A DNA stretch of 44,916 nt, from positions 24,768 through 69,683 of the forward strand of contig JAGMZX010000011.1 in assembly GCA_018005585.1 (NCBI GenBank). The letters run 5' to 3'. Made by a program: the position numbers and the translations under genes. This document shows positions 1-8,534 of this stretch, one piece after another; position 1 is the first letter of the stretch, and every line of letters starts with the position of its first letter. The DNA comes from Candidatus Hydrogenedentota bacterium (GTDB lineage Bacteria; Hydrogenedentota; Hydrogenedentia; Hydrogenedentales; JAGMZX01). The notes below the pieces were generated by a model. The model was given only the letters and a program-made list of their open reading frames with translations. It searched no databases and was not told the origin of the DNA.

Positions 1-2796
1 CCACATTTCCGAGTGCGAGTTGCTCACCGTCATCAGCGCCGCCAGCACGTGCGCGTAATCCTGCACCAGCGCATACCGCCCATCATTCATCAGGCGCTGC
101 AAATTGCCCGTGTATTTCTTGCGCGCGCCCATGTAGTGCGCGAAATCGGCGTCGCAAAGTACGTCCGCGATCAGCGCCGCCTCCCAACTGTCGGTCATGC
201 CGTTCTCATCGAGGTCCGTTTCCGCCCAGCCGCCCAGCGCCGCGTACAGTGCCGTCCCTTCCGCGTCTATCGTCTCAAGCACCGGGCACGCCGCCGGTTC
301 CTCGCCGTTGTTCTGTTCCTCGCTGTCGCAACCGCCGCCGTTCGTCGTCACGCCGGGGTTGAGCGCGTTTGCGGCAAACGTCACGTAGCCCGCCAGGTCG
401 CGCGACACCGGGGTAAATTCCGACAGGTTGCACACGCCGTCATCGTCGGCGTCGCCGCGTGACCCGAGCACGGGTTCCGCGGCCAGGTTGAAAAGGCTGG
501 CGTCAACGTCGATGCCGTATTCCGAAAACAGGGCAATCATGGCCGCGATGCTCGCCGGTTCGCCGATCGTAACGAGGCCGGTCAGTGCGCGCTCGACCTT
601 ATCCGTATCCACCAGCACATCGATGATCTGGTCTACGGGCACGCCGTACTCGTCGGACAGAGCGTCCCACAACTGGTCGAGATAGGCCTTGACGACAACC
701 TCGTTCTGCAAGTAGGCGACCGCGGCTGCCTCGAAGTGCGGCGTGTCCGCGCAAAAGAGCAGCGCGTCCTCGAGCAGTGCGTGCGCGTAATCCACGATGC
801 CGTTCCGGTCGAGGTCCGCCGTCATCGGGTCCTCGCAGATCAGGCAGACCGGATCGACAAACGGAATCTCAATCTGATGCCGGTAGACGTAGTCGAGCGC
901 GCCCGCGAAGTCCTTGCGCAGCCCCTCGGGGCACGCCGCGTGCAACACGGCATACACGTAATCCGCGCGCGTGCCGAAGAGGCTGAGAATCAGGTCGTAT
1001 TCCTGCTTGTTCGTCTGCCCATCCGCGTCGATGTCCGAATTGGCCGCGAACGGCTCGATCCACGAACCGAAAACGTTCACCGTGAACGGAATGTAAGGCA
1101 GCGTGAGCGCGTCGCCCAGGCCATCGCGCACTTTCGTGTTCATGGGGCCGCTCAGAAGGAGCAGCGTCGCCACGGCATCCTCGACGGGCCGCAGTAAGGC
1201 ATCGTAGTAGAGTTCGCTGCGCAGCCCCGCTACCGTCGTGTTGTAAGCATCCTGGAGTTGCGCGTGCAGGGGATACGCCGGGTCGCACAGCACCTCGGAA
1301 AGCGCCGCCGCTTCCCAACTGTCGGCCATGCCGTTTTCATCGAAATCGCCCAGTTCCCAGAACATGCTCAGATAGGGATAGAGCGCGGCGCCCTGCGCGT
1401 CCAGCTTCGCCAAGTGGTCGCAGGGCTCCTCTGGCTCCGGCGCGCCCGCGCCGATGGTGTAGCGCTCGCCCGTGGTGAAGTTGTCGATCCCTGTGCCGCC
1501 GAGCGGCATCCAGACGCCGTCGTAGATGGTGTTGTTATCCATCAGGTCGATGCTGAGCAGGCCGTCGCCCGTGGGCACGGCAACGGTCACGGTACGCGCG
1601 CTGCCGCTGCCGCTCACGCTCTGGATGGCTGCGCCGCTGAGACTGCCCGCAAGGTCCAGCGCGAAGTCGGCGACATCAACGCCGATCACGCCTTCGCTGA
1701 ACGTGACGGTGAAATCGGCCGTAGCGCCCGTGGGCGGATTCGCGGCGCCCGGCGCGCGCGTGATGCTCGTCACCGTCGGCGGCGTCGAATCGGCCAGCCA
1801 GTCGAAATAGACCTGGGCTACCGCGTTTTCCATCAAGTGGATGTAACCGTTGTCGCTCAGGTGGATGGGGTCGACGTCGTTTGTGCCCGCCATGGCCTCG
1901 CGGGGGCTGAACCGGTTGCTCATGCCGCCCGGGAAATCGGCGTAGCCGTTTCCGGGCCCGTCGGGGAAGTAGGCCGCGCTGGGCGGGAGGTATAGGCTCG
2001 GTATGCCGTACCAGCCCTGCATCACGCCGAAGTTGTGAACGTACGCGACGCGCTCCGTGGCGAGCGCGAAGTCTTTCTTGCGCCGTTCGAGTTCGATGAA
2101 GACGTTGTTGACCTTGACCTGATTCTGCTCGACCTGTTGCGGCGTGGTCCAGCCCAACCATGGAAAATCCGGGAGGAAAATCTGTACGTGGATGCCCCAC
2201 GCGGCGAGGAATATGGCGGTCGGGTCTTCGATGGCGGAAACGTAGATAATGATTTCATAGGGGTTGTACGGGTTCTGCCATGTGCCCCACTCGTATCCTT
2301 CCGCGATATTTGTGTAATCGTAGCCGCAGACCGCGACGCGGATATTGGGCCGCACGCTCAGGCAGTGATTGACGACGTTGCGGATGTGGTTCATCGTGGA
2401 GCCGACCAGCGCGTCGATGTGCCCGTCGCTGAAATCCCCCGCCACGCCCACATTGAGGTCATTGCCGCCCAGGCTCAGATGCACGATGTCGATGGTCGGG
2501 TACTGGTTGAGCTTCTGCGTGATGGCGTTCAGGACGTCCGGCGTGTCCCAATCGGCCGCCGTCGCCCGGAGAAGCGCCAATTCGCCGTTCTCTTCGTAGT
2601 TGCCGAGCCCCACTTGCTGCAGGACGTGGCGCAGCGCCTTCGGTTCCTGGTTCCACGGCGCGTAGGTCCAGCTATCGCCCACATACAGAATGCGAGGAAT
2701 GGCCGCTTCCGCCGTGCCCGCTGCCACCAAGACCGCAATCCCCGCCAGCAGGCAGAACCGCCCGGACATCCTTGAATCACGCATGATAGCGGCCAT
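1..2796 (-). CDS. Secreted multi-modular SGNH/GDSL hydrolase with calcium-motif repeats (3' end outside window)
   Basis: The frame is open from an ATG at 2796 to the window edge (932 codons, no stop), so the C-terminus is missing. The start follows GGGAG on the minus strand. A signal peptide covers about residues 10-31. SGNH motifs are visible: GDSW at 40-43 (Ser42 nucleophile), GGND at 110-113 and DPIH at 309-312 (Asp309/His312). A bacterial Ig-like segment follows (about 330-440). The remainder holds aspartate/asparagine loops of the dockerin or thrombospondin-3 kind (DFDENG, DIDADG, DLDRNG, DADDDG, DLDENG). A module beginning with Cys and containing DENGM-x-DSWEAA occurs twice, about 1.1 kb apart. 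Likely an exported esterase or carbohydrate deacetylase; the substrate cannot be told. It diverges from the GH2 gene. Confidence 0.85.
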   Translation of the reverse strand, partial: MAAIMRDSRMSGRFCLLAGIAVLVAAGTAEAAIPRILYVGDSWTYAPWNQEPKALRHVLQQVGLGNYEENGELALLRATAADWDTPDVLNAITQKLNQYPTIDIVHLSLGGNDLNVGVAGDFSDGHIDALVGSTMNHIRNVVNHCLSVRPNIRVAVCGYDYTNIAEGYEWGTWQNPYNPYEIIIYVSAIEDPTAIFLAAWGIHVQIFLPDFPWLGWTTPQQVEQNQVKVNNVFIELERRKKDFALATERVAYVHNFGVMQGWYGIPSLYLPPSAAYFPDGPGNGYADFPGGMSNRFSPREAMAGTNDVDPIHLSDNGYIHLMENAVAQVYFDWLADSTPPTVTSITRAPGAANPPTGATADFTVTFSEGVIGVDVADFALDLAGSLSGAAIQSVSGSGSARTVTVAVPTGDGLLSIDLMDNNTIYDGVWMPLGGTGIDNFTTGERYTIGAGAPEPEEPCDHLAKLDAQGAALYPYLSMFWELGDFDENGMADSWEAAALSEVLCDPAYPLHAQLQDAYNTTVAGLRSELYYDALLRPVEDAVATLLLLSGPMNTKVRDGLGDALTLPYIPFTVNVFGSWIEPFAANSDIDADGQTNKQEYDLILSLFGTRADYVYAVLHAACPEGLRKDFAGALDYVYRHQIEIPFVDPVCLICEDPMTADLDRNGIVDYAHALLEDALLFCADTPHFEAAAVAYLQNEVVVKAYLDQLWDALSDEYGVPVDQIIDVLVDTDKVERALTGLVTIGEPASIAAMIALFSEYGIDVDASLFNLAAEPVLGSRGDADDDGVCNLSEFTPVSRDLAGYVTFAANALNPGVTTNGGGCDSEEQNNGEEPAACPVLETIDAEGTALYAALGGWAETDLDENGMTDSWEAALIADVLCDADFAHYMGARKKYTGNLQRLMNDGRYALVQDYAHVLAALMTVSNSHSEMW

Positions 2797-2852
2797 GACA
2801 ACACACTCCCAGCACCTATGTAAGGACAATGTATGAAACCTGCTCACTGGGG

Positions 2853-2858
2853 ATTATA
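2853..2858 (-). promoter_or_regulatory. Candidate -10 element for the SGNH hydrolase gene
   Basis: The minus strand reads GGGTATAATCCCC, a perfect TATAAT 57 bases ahead of the ATG at 2796. No convincing -35 lies 16-18 bases further upstream. The G-rich bases before the hexamer recur at several other candidate -10 sites in this window. Confidence 0.45.
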
Positions 2859-3017
2859 CCCTATCGGCGGGCCGAAAGACAGCCGGGATCATACCAAGAG
2901 CATGCAGAATTATTTGGGATTACCATTGCGCTGGCCTGCACAAAAACGTTTCGCGTGGGACTGACACGCAGCGTCCGCTGTGGGGTATAGCGGGGGAGAC
3001 CGGCCGGGGAATGGCTG

Positions 3018-3046
3018 TTGATTCTGGTCTTTGCCGCAGCCATACT
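3018..3046 (+). promoter_or_regulatory. Weak candidate promoter for the GH2 gene
   Basis: TTGATT (3018-3023), a 17-base spacer, then CATACT (3041-3046). Each hexamer matches the housekeeping consensus at 4 of 6 positions. The predicted transcript would start about 75 bases ahead of the GH2 ATG and include the short leader frame at 3077. Confidence 0.3.
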
Positions 3047-3126
3047 GGGATGAGTCGATGGGAAGGGGCTTGGGTCATGCGGGGAGAAGACCAGACCCGC
3101 CAAAGCGCTGAGGAGGCAAACCTGTC

Positions 3127-5406
3127 ATGAGGCCTGTTGTGTGCGTGGTCATTGGAACGCTTGCTTGCGGCGCGCTCTGCGCAGTCTCGAATGCTGAGGA
3201 AATGCCGCGCCCCGAGCACCCCCGCCCGGATTGTGAACGGGCGGAATGGCTGACCTTGAACGGCGTATGGGAGTTCGGCGAGACCGATGCCGATGAAACG
3301 GAACGTTTCCTTGGCGCGGACGCGTACCCCGACCGGATTGTTGTGCCGTTCTGCCGCGAAAGCGCATTGTCCGGCCTGCAACGGAAAGGATTTGTGAAGA
3401 ACGTGTGGTACCGGCGCACGTTCCGCGTGCCGGCGGAATGGCGGTCGTCGCGGATTCGGCTGCATGTGGGCGCGTGCGACTGGCGGTCACGGGTATGGGT
3501 GAACGGTCAAGTCGCGGGGGAACACGTGGGGGGAAATACGCCGTTTGCCTTCGATATCACGAAACTTGTGGACCGCGGCGGTGAAAACACGGTCGTCATT
3601 CATGCGTTCGACGACACGGCTAGCGGCCTGCAGCCGCTGGGCAAACAATCGATAACGGGGGAGAGTCATGGCATTTTCTACACGCCGACGACGGGCATCT
3701 GGCAGACAGTCTGGCTCGAAGGTACGGGTGACACGTACATCCGTGAATTCCGGGTCGAGACCGGGCCTGACATGCAGCAGGCCCTCCTGGAAGTGGACCT
3801 CGACGGTCCCGCGCAAGGTTTGACGATTGAGGCGCAGGTTGAAGACGATGCGGCCGCTGTCGCCACGGCCCGGACTGCGGCCGTCTGGCGGGATAACCGG
3901 CTCGTGTTATCGATTGCGTCGCCGCGGCAATGGACGCCGCGCGACCCGCATCTTTACGGGTTGACGCTGCGTCTGCTGCGTGACGGCGAGGTCGTCGACG
4001 AAGTGCGAAGCTACCTGGGCATCCGCCGGATTACCATCGAGGGCGCGGCGGTCCTTGTCAACGGGGAAGCCATATTCCAGCGGCTCGTGCTGGACCAGGG
4101 CTTCTACCCGGACGGGGTTTGGACCGCGCCGACGGACGAAGCGCTGAAACGGGACATCGAGTTGTCGATGGCGGCGGGGTTCAACGGCGCGCGCCTGCAC
4201 CAGAAGGTATTCGAGCCGCGGCTGCTCTATTGGGCGGACCGCCTGGGCTACTTGCTCTGGGGCGAATACCCGAGCTTCGGCGCGAACTACGCCAACCCCG
4301 CCGTGAACGCGCCCATTCTTCAGGAATGGGTCGAGGTTGTGGTGCGGGACCGGAATCATCCGTCGGTCATCGGGTGGTGCCCGTTCAATGAAACCGACCC
4401 CATCTCGGGCACGCTGCAATCGGCGGTGGTGACGATGACGCGGCGACTTGACCCGTCTCGCCCGATCATCGAGAGCAGCGGCTACGCCCACACAATCGCC
4501 GACCCCGAGGTGCTTGACGTTCACGATTATGACCAGAACCCTGAGACGTTCCGGGCGCGCTGGGTGGACGGCTATGCGGCGCAATTCGACATGGGGCTGC
4601 CCGCTCGCTACGGGTCGGCGACGCCGTCGCGCGTGCCGTTCATGATCAGCGAGTATGGCGGGATTGGCTGGGCGCTCAGCAAAGAGGCCTGGGGTTACGG
4701 CAACACGCCGGAGAGCCTGGACGCCTACTACGCGCGGTTCGCAGGTCTCGCGGCGGCGGCGCTGGACAGCCGGTACCTCTTCGGCCTGTGCTACACGCAA
4801 CTGACCAACGTCGAGCAAGAGCAGAACGGGGTCTACATGTACGACCGAAGCCCCAAGTTTGACGTGGCGCCGCTACGGGAGGCCCTGCAACGGAAGGCGG
4901 CCTACGAAGCGGACCCGCCGCTGGCCGTGCGCCCGGCCAGCTATGTCTGGACAGTGCTCGTCGGCGCTCTGGCGGACGGCGACCTCGCCCGGCCCTGGCG
5001 GTACACGACGGATGCGCCCGGGGACGGCTGGCGGCAACCGGGTTTCGACGACGGCAAGTGGAACACCGGCCTGGCGCCGTTCGGCCATAAGGAAGGGGAG
5101 TGGATGGGCCGCATCCGCACGAAGTGGCAAAGCGATGACATCTGGCTGCGGCAGCGGTTCGCGTTCGACGGCGCGGCCTTTGATAGCGCCGCGCTGGTGC
5201 TCCATTTTGACAACGCGACCGAAGTCTTCTTGAACGGGCAACCCATCTGGCAACGAGACCATTGGAACGACCGCTACGACGGGTATGACGTGACGGGCGC
5301 ATTCCGCGGCGCCGTGGTGACCGGCGAAAACACGGTCGCCGCGCACACGCATCAAGATAGCGGCGGCCAGTACATCGACCTGGCGCTGCTTGTGGGCCGG
5401 CCCTGA
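3127..5406 (+). CDS. Secreted glycoside hydrolase family 2 protein
   Basis: 759 residues. The start is supported by GAGGAGG about 10 bases upstream and by a signal peptide (residues 1-24, ending at SNAEE). The order is typical GH2: an N-terminal jelly-roll sugar-binding domain (about 35-195, with WYRRTF and WVNGQVAGEHVGGNTPF), an Ig-like domain (about 200-310), then a TIM barrel. The acid/base is Glu422 in PFNETD and the nucleophile is Glu509 in MISEYGG. An additional jelly-roll domain fills about 625-759 (DDGKWNTG, VFLNG, HNTVAAHTHQ-like pattern). GH2 covers beta-galactosidase, beta-glucuronidase, beta-mannosidase and others, and the substrate cannot be set from sequence alone. No transporter or regulator is adjacent. 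Confidence 0.9.
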   Translation: MRPVVCVVIGTLACGALCAVSNAEEMPRPEHPRPDCERAEWLTLNGVWEFGETDADETERFLGADAYPDRIVVPFCRESALSGLQRKGFVKNVWYRRTFRVPAEWRSSRIRLHVGACDWRSRVWVNGQVAGEHVGGNTPFAFDITKLVDRGGENTVVIHAFDDTASGLQPLGKQSITGESHGIFYTPTTGIWQTVWLEGTGDTYIREFRVETGPDMQQALLEVDLDGPAQGLTIEAQVEDDAAAVATARTAAVWRDNRLVLSIASPRQWTPRDPHLYGLTLRLLRDGEVVDEVRSYLGIRRITIEGAAVLVNGEAIFQRLVLDQGFYPDGVWTAPTDEALKRDIELSMAAGFNGARLHQKVFEPRLLYWADRLGYLLWGEYPSFGANYANPAVNAPILQEWVEVVVRDRNHPSVIGWCPFNETDPISGTLQSAVVTMTRRLDPSRPIIESSGYAHTIADPEVLDVHDYDQNPETFRARWVDGYAAQFDMGLPARYGSATPSRVPFMISEYGGIGWALSKEAWGYGNTPESLDAYYARFAGLAAAALDSRYLFGLCYTQLTNVEQEQNGVYMYDRSPKFDVAPLREALQRKAAYEADPPLAVRPASYVWTVLVGALADGDLARPWRYTTDAPGDGWRQPGFDDGKWNTGLAPFGHKEGEWMGRIRTKWQSDDIWLRQRFAFDGAAFDSAALVLHFDNATEVFLNGQPIWQRDHWNDRYDGYDVTGAFRGAVVTGENTVAAHTHQDSGGQYIDLALLVGRP

Positions 5407-5438
5407 AGGCTTTGCGCGTGGACTGCCGTTGTGCCGTC

Positions 5439-6356
5439 CTACTGCGGGGAAGGCGGCGTGGCCGCGGCGTCTGACCAGATGATCACGGAGCCCTTTGCCT
5501 CTGCCTTTGCTTGCGTGAGAGCGGCTTCGGCGCGCTCAAGCAAGGGCTCCAACGCCGTGCCGTGCGCGGGCACGCTTACGATGCCGCTCGAGAAGGTCAC
5601 GCGGATGCCCGCGATACCGTCCCCTACGACCGACAGCCGTTCTTCGATACGCTGCGTCAGACGGCTTGCCCCGTTCTCGTCCGTTTCGGGCAGGTAGAGC
5701 AGGAAGCGCTGCCCCGACAATCGGCCCGCAATATCCACGCTCCGCATGCGCGTCAGGATTACCCCGGCGAGGCAGGTCAACAGCAGGTCGCCCATCTCGA
5801 ACCCGTGCCCGGTGTTGACCGCCGAGAAATCGTCCAGGTCCAGAAGCAAAAGGCTGCCAAAACGGGCATACCGCTCCACCCGCTTCAATTCCTCGCCGAT
5901 TTCATGGAAGAGCGTGGGCCGGTTCAGCAGGCGTGTGAGAGGGTCGACACGCGCCATGCGCAGGTAACTCTCGCGCCGCTCAATAACGGCCTGCACCCGC
6001 GCCACCAGCACCACCGGGTCGAAAGGCGTTTCGATACAGTCGTCGACACCGCTGCGCAGTGCGCGCACCTGTTCGTCCGGCTGGTCTTCGGGCACCAGGA
6101 AAAGGAACGGGATATCGCGCGTCTCGGGATTCAGGATGAGACGCTCGCGGATGCCCGAGCCGTCCACGTCCGCGGAATCGTGACGGCAAATGACCAGATG
6201 CACCGCGCATTCCTTCAGCCGCTTTGCCGCCTCCCACCCGTTGACCGCCGTTCGCACCGTGAAACCCGCGCGGCCCAGGTAGTCCCGAATTACGTTGCGC
6301 GTGCTTGTATCCTGTTCGATGGCCAGGATGGTTGCGCCGTTCGCCGGTGCGGTCAT
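5439..6356 (-). CDS. Degenerate receiver + degenerate GGDEF protein, candidate c-di-GMP effector
   Basis: 305 residues from the ATG at 6356, which has GGAGG just upstream. The frame stays open to 6542, but that stretch is Lys/Pro-rich low complexity from a G/T-rich repeat and is probably not translated. Residues 8-125 align to a receiver domain, yet the phospho-acceptor Asp is Arg58 (VICRHDSADVDG) and the conserved Lys is Thr110 (IETPF). Residues 138-295 are a GGDEF domain (DPLTRLLNR, DLDDF), but the signature is SGQRF (214-218). The inhibitory-site motif RxxD is intact as RSVD (205-208), exactly five residues before the signature. This combination is known from Caulobacter PopA, which binds c-di-GMP without making it. 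Cyclase activity is unlikely; binding is inferred. Confidence 0.85.
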   Translation of the reverse strand: MTAPANGATILAIEQDTSTRNVIRDYLGRAGFTVRTAVNGWEAAKRLKECAVHLVICRHDSADVDGSGIRERLILNPETRDIPFLFLVPEDQPDEQVRALRSGVDDCIETPFDPVVLVARVQAVIERRESYLRMARVDPLTRLLNRPTLFHEIGEELKRVERYARFGSLLLLDLDDFSAVNTGHGFEMGDLLLTCLAGVILTRMRSVDIAGRLSGQRFLLYLPETDENGASRLTQRIEERLSVVGDGIAGIRVTFSSGIVSVPAHGTALEPLLERAEAALTQAKAEAKGSVIIWSDAAATPPSPQ

Positions 6357-6399
6357 GGCTCCTCCCGCTTTGCGCGTGTTTCCCCGCGCGCCCGCGTGC

Positions 6400-6405
6400 A
6401 GTATA
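6400..6405 (-). promoter_or_regulatory. Candidate -10 for the receiver-GGDEF gene
   Basis: AGTATACT is palindromic, so TATACT can be read on either strand (minus 6400-6405, plus 6402-6407). On the minus strand it lies about 45 bases before the ATG at 6356, with a weak TTTACC 18 bases upstream. This placement supports the shorter start for the gene. Confidence 0.4.
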
Positions 6406-6457
6406 CTCACGGGCGTCTCGACGGGTAAAGGGCGGGAACAGGGAAGTCCCTTTGGCG

Positions 6458-6475
6458 GTTTGGGTTGTTTGGGTT
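6458..6475 (+). repeat. Tandem GTTTGGGTT repeat in a G/T-rich tract
   Basis: Two head-to-tail copies of GTTTGGGTT inside a longer T/G-rich stretch (about 6451-6486) that contains four or more GG/GGG runs. It lies in the divergent region ahead of the ECF sigma gene. It may be simple sequence, a weak G-quadruplex or a regulatory element; nothing here decides which. Confidence 0.5.
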
Positions 6476-6562
6476 TTCTTGGTTTGCGCGCGGCAAAGTC
6501 GCGGGGAAATGTAAACCTTTTACAGATGCGGCACGTTTTCACGAATGAAGCAGGAAGGACAG

Positions 6563-7147
6563 ATGGACCACTCGGCCCAAGGCGATAGCGAATTGGCCCT
6601 CGCCTTGAAGGCCGGGGACCGGGAAGCTTTCGAGGAGCTGGTCCGGCGTCATCAGGGCCGCGTGTACGCGGTAGCGTACCGTTTGACGGGCAACCGCGAG
6701 GACGCGCTGGATGTGGCGCAGGACGCCTTCTTGAAGGCGTTCCGGAAAATTGGTTATTGGCGGCCCATCGGCGGTTTTCTGCCGTGGCTGTTGCGGTTGA
6801 CGCGCAATCAGGCTATTGACCACCTGCGACGCCGGGAACGGCGCCGGCATGAGCCGCTCGAGGAGGCGTCGCGCGCGCAGCGCGACGGAATGACCGCGGA
6901 AACCGCGCCGGTGACGACGGATGCAGCGGTGCGCGCGCGGGAGATTGACCAGCGTGTGCGCGAGGCGCTGGTGCGGTTGTCGCCGTCGCAGAGTACGGTG
7001 TTCATCCTGCGGCATTATGAAGGTCTGGCGCTGGCGGAGATTGCCGAGCAATTGGGCTGCACGGTCGGCAGCGTCAAGGTGCATTTGTTTCGTGCGCTGA
7101 AGAAATTGCGCAAGGAACTGGCGGATTTTCAGGGTCCGGAACAATAG
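6563..7147 (+). CDS. ECF-type RNA polymerase sigma factor
   Basis: 194 residues from the ATG at 6563, preceded by AGGA seven bases upstream. An in-frame ATG at 6545 lacks a ribosome site. Region 2 is clear: FEELVRRHQGRVYAVAYRLTG then DALDVAQDAFLKAF, with WLLRLTRNQAIDHLRRR in 2.4. Region 4 follows at about 140-190 (LSPSQSTVFILRHYEGLALAEIAEQLG, then VGSVKVHLFRALKKLR). No region 1.1 or 3 is present, as expected for group IV sigma factors. The linker between regions 2 and 4 is Ala/Thr-rich. The anti-sigma gene starts 22 bases after the stop, so the two are almost certainly co-transcribed. Targets are unknown; the T2SS locus immediately downstream is an obvious candidate. Confidence 0.93.
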   Translation: MDHSAQGDSELALALKAGDREAFEELVRRHQGRVYAVAYRLTGNREDALDVAQDAFLKAFRKIGYWRPIGGFLPWLLRLTRNQAIDHLRRRERRRHEPLEEASRAQRDGMTAETAPVTTDAAVRAREIDQRVREALVRLSPSQSTVFILRHYEGLALAEIAEQLGCTVGSVKVHLFRALKKLRKELADFQGPEQ

Positions 7148-7169
7148 AGAAAGATAGGAGCCGCGCAAT

Positions 7170-8309
7170 ATGGGAATGCGTGACGCGGGTCTATGGTCCG
7201 CGATGCGGGGGCTGGCAGGGGGGTGCCGGCGCGTACGCCCCTTGCTTGTGGCCTCACTCTACGAGCCGCTCGGCGAGGACGAAGAGCAAGCCTTGCGGCA
7301 ACACCTGGAAAAGTGCGGGCTCTGTCGCGCGGAATGGGCCGGTATGCGGCGGACCGTTGCAGCCATCCCGCGGGAACCCGCGCGGTTGAGCGGCGACATG
7401 GCTCCGGCTCTGCTGGCCCGCGCCGCCGAGTGCTCCAACCGCGCACCGGTCAGGCGTTTGCTGCCCTACGGCGCAGCCGCGACGGCCATCGTCGCGGCGC
7501 TGCTCTTCGTCGTGGCGGGGCCGTTCGCGTCTTCCCCGGTCTCGGAGCGGCTGGCGACTGCGCCAATGCCCGCCGTTGCCGTGGAACCGCCGGCCGCGAC
7601 CGTCTCCGGCGGTGCGACAGACACGGAGTTGCCTGCCGGGGCAATCGCCGATTCACCGGTTGAGGAAGCGGTGTGCGAAGCGGAGCAGCTTGTCGAGAAG
7701 CACGCCTATGCGGATGCGATGCAGCTGCTGCAGGAAAGCATGGCGGCCCATCCGGGCGACCCCGCATCCGGTGTGGCGCAGGCCCGCCTCGCCGAGATCG
7801 AGTTTTGCCATCTGCGCCGTTATCCGCGGGCTTTTGACGCCTATGTGAGACTCCGAAACCTGTTTCCTGAGACGTTCAAGTCGAGTCCCGAGAGCATAGA
7901 CCGCTTCGATTTGCTGGTCGAAGGCTGGCAGGAAAACTTCGAGGCGCTGTACGCATTGGATGCCGCGCGCGGGAATGGCCCCGCAGGCTTTGCGGACTTG
8001 GAATCCGTGGTCGCGCAGTATCCCGGCAAACTTGTGGCCGGGGTGGCGCTGGACGAAATGAGGCGGATTGTCGACGGTCCGGGCGCGGAGGGCGACATGC
8101 CGGTGACGGCGGCGCTCGAGCGCGTCCGGGCCCGTTGCGCGAATCCCGTCGCCGTTGCGCAGGTTAACCTGCGCCTGGGCGACGCGTATTCGCAGGATGC
8201 GCGCAATTTGCCGCGCGCGCGGGAGATGTACCAGGACGTGTCGCGGAGCGCGCATCCGGTGCTGGCGCCAATGGCGGACGCCGCGCTGGCGCGGCTGGCG
8301 AATCCGTAA
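7170..8309 (+). CDS. Zinc-finger anti-sigma factor with extracytoplasmic TPR-like domain
   Basis: 379 residues, with AGGAG about 10 bases ahead of the ATG. The N-terminus has the ZAS zinc-binding pattern of anti-sigma factors: Cys19, then His45-x3-Cys49-x2-Cys52 (HLEKCGLC). One membrane span lies at about 99-118 (ATAIVAALLFVVAG). After an Ala/Pro-rich linker, residues 165-379 are helical with tetratricopeptide-like spacing (ASGVAQARLAEIEF, ALDEMRRIV, VNLRLGDAYSQDARNLPRAREMY, PMADAALARLA). The topology implies cytoplasmic sequestration of the adjacent sigma factor and a periplasmic TPR domain that could sense envelope proteins or cell-wall state. The large sensory region is longer than in many anti-sigma factors. 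The signal is not known. Confidence 0.88.
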   Translation: MGMRDAGLWSAMRGLAGGCRRVRPLLVASLYEPLGEDEEQALRQHLEKCGLCRAEWAGMRRTVAAIPREPARLSGDMAPALLARAAECSNRAPVRRLLPYGAAATAIVAALLFVVAGPFASSPVSERLATAPMPAVAVEPPAATVSGGATDTELPAGAIADSPVEEAVCEAEQLVEKHAYADAMQLLQESMAAHPGDPASGVAQARLAEIEFCHLRRYPRAFDAYVRLRNLFPETFKSSPESIDRFDLLVEGWQENFEALYALDAARGNGPAGFADLESVVAQYPGKLVAGVALDEMRRIVDGPGAEGDMPVTAALERVRARCANPVAVAQVNLRLGDAYSQDARNLPRAREMYQDVSRSAHPVLAPMADAALARLANP

Positions 8310-8462
8310 GGGATTCCGGCGGCACACGGCACCGGGGTGCGGGCCCGGACGGCGCAAGGCGTTTGCGGCAGTCCGCGGCGGTCTGTTACCATTTCTACGA
8401 GAGACGCAGCGGCGGGTTCACGTATCGCACGCATGCGATGCGTATAGCTTAACCCGCTGAAA

Positions 8463-8468
8463 TATAAT
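8463..8468 (+). promoter_or_regulatory. Candidate -10 element (TATAAT) ahead of gspE
   Basis: Perfect TATAAT in an AT-rich patch between the anti-sigma gene and gspE, 66 bases before the GTG start at 8535. No good -35 is visible. A small inverted repeat (ATCGCA, 4-base loop, TGCGAT; 8424-8439) lies just upstream. A start near 8475 would exclude the TTG at 8472 as initiation codon. Confidence 0.4.
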
Positions 8469-8534
8469 AAGTTGCGGCTGAACGGCCCAACGGGCCGCGC
8501 GGCCGGATTACGCACCGCGCAGAGGAACCACGGC

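Larger units (their letters stand above)
2797..3126. other. Divergent intergenic region between SGNH and GH2 genes
   Basis: 330 bases between two divergently transcribed exported-enzyme genes. It holds a TATAAT on the minus strand (2853-2858) and a weak plus-strand promoter pair (3018-3046). A 17-codon open frame (3077-3130) with an AAGGGG in front overlaps the GH2 start as ATGA. No RNA gene or clear operator palindrome was seen. Confidence 0.5.
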
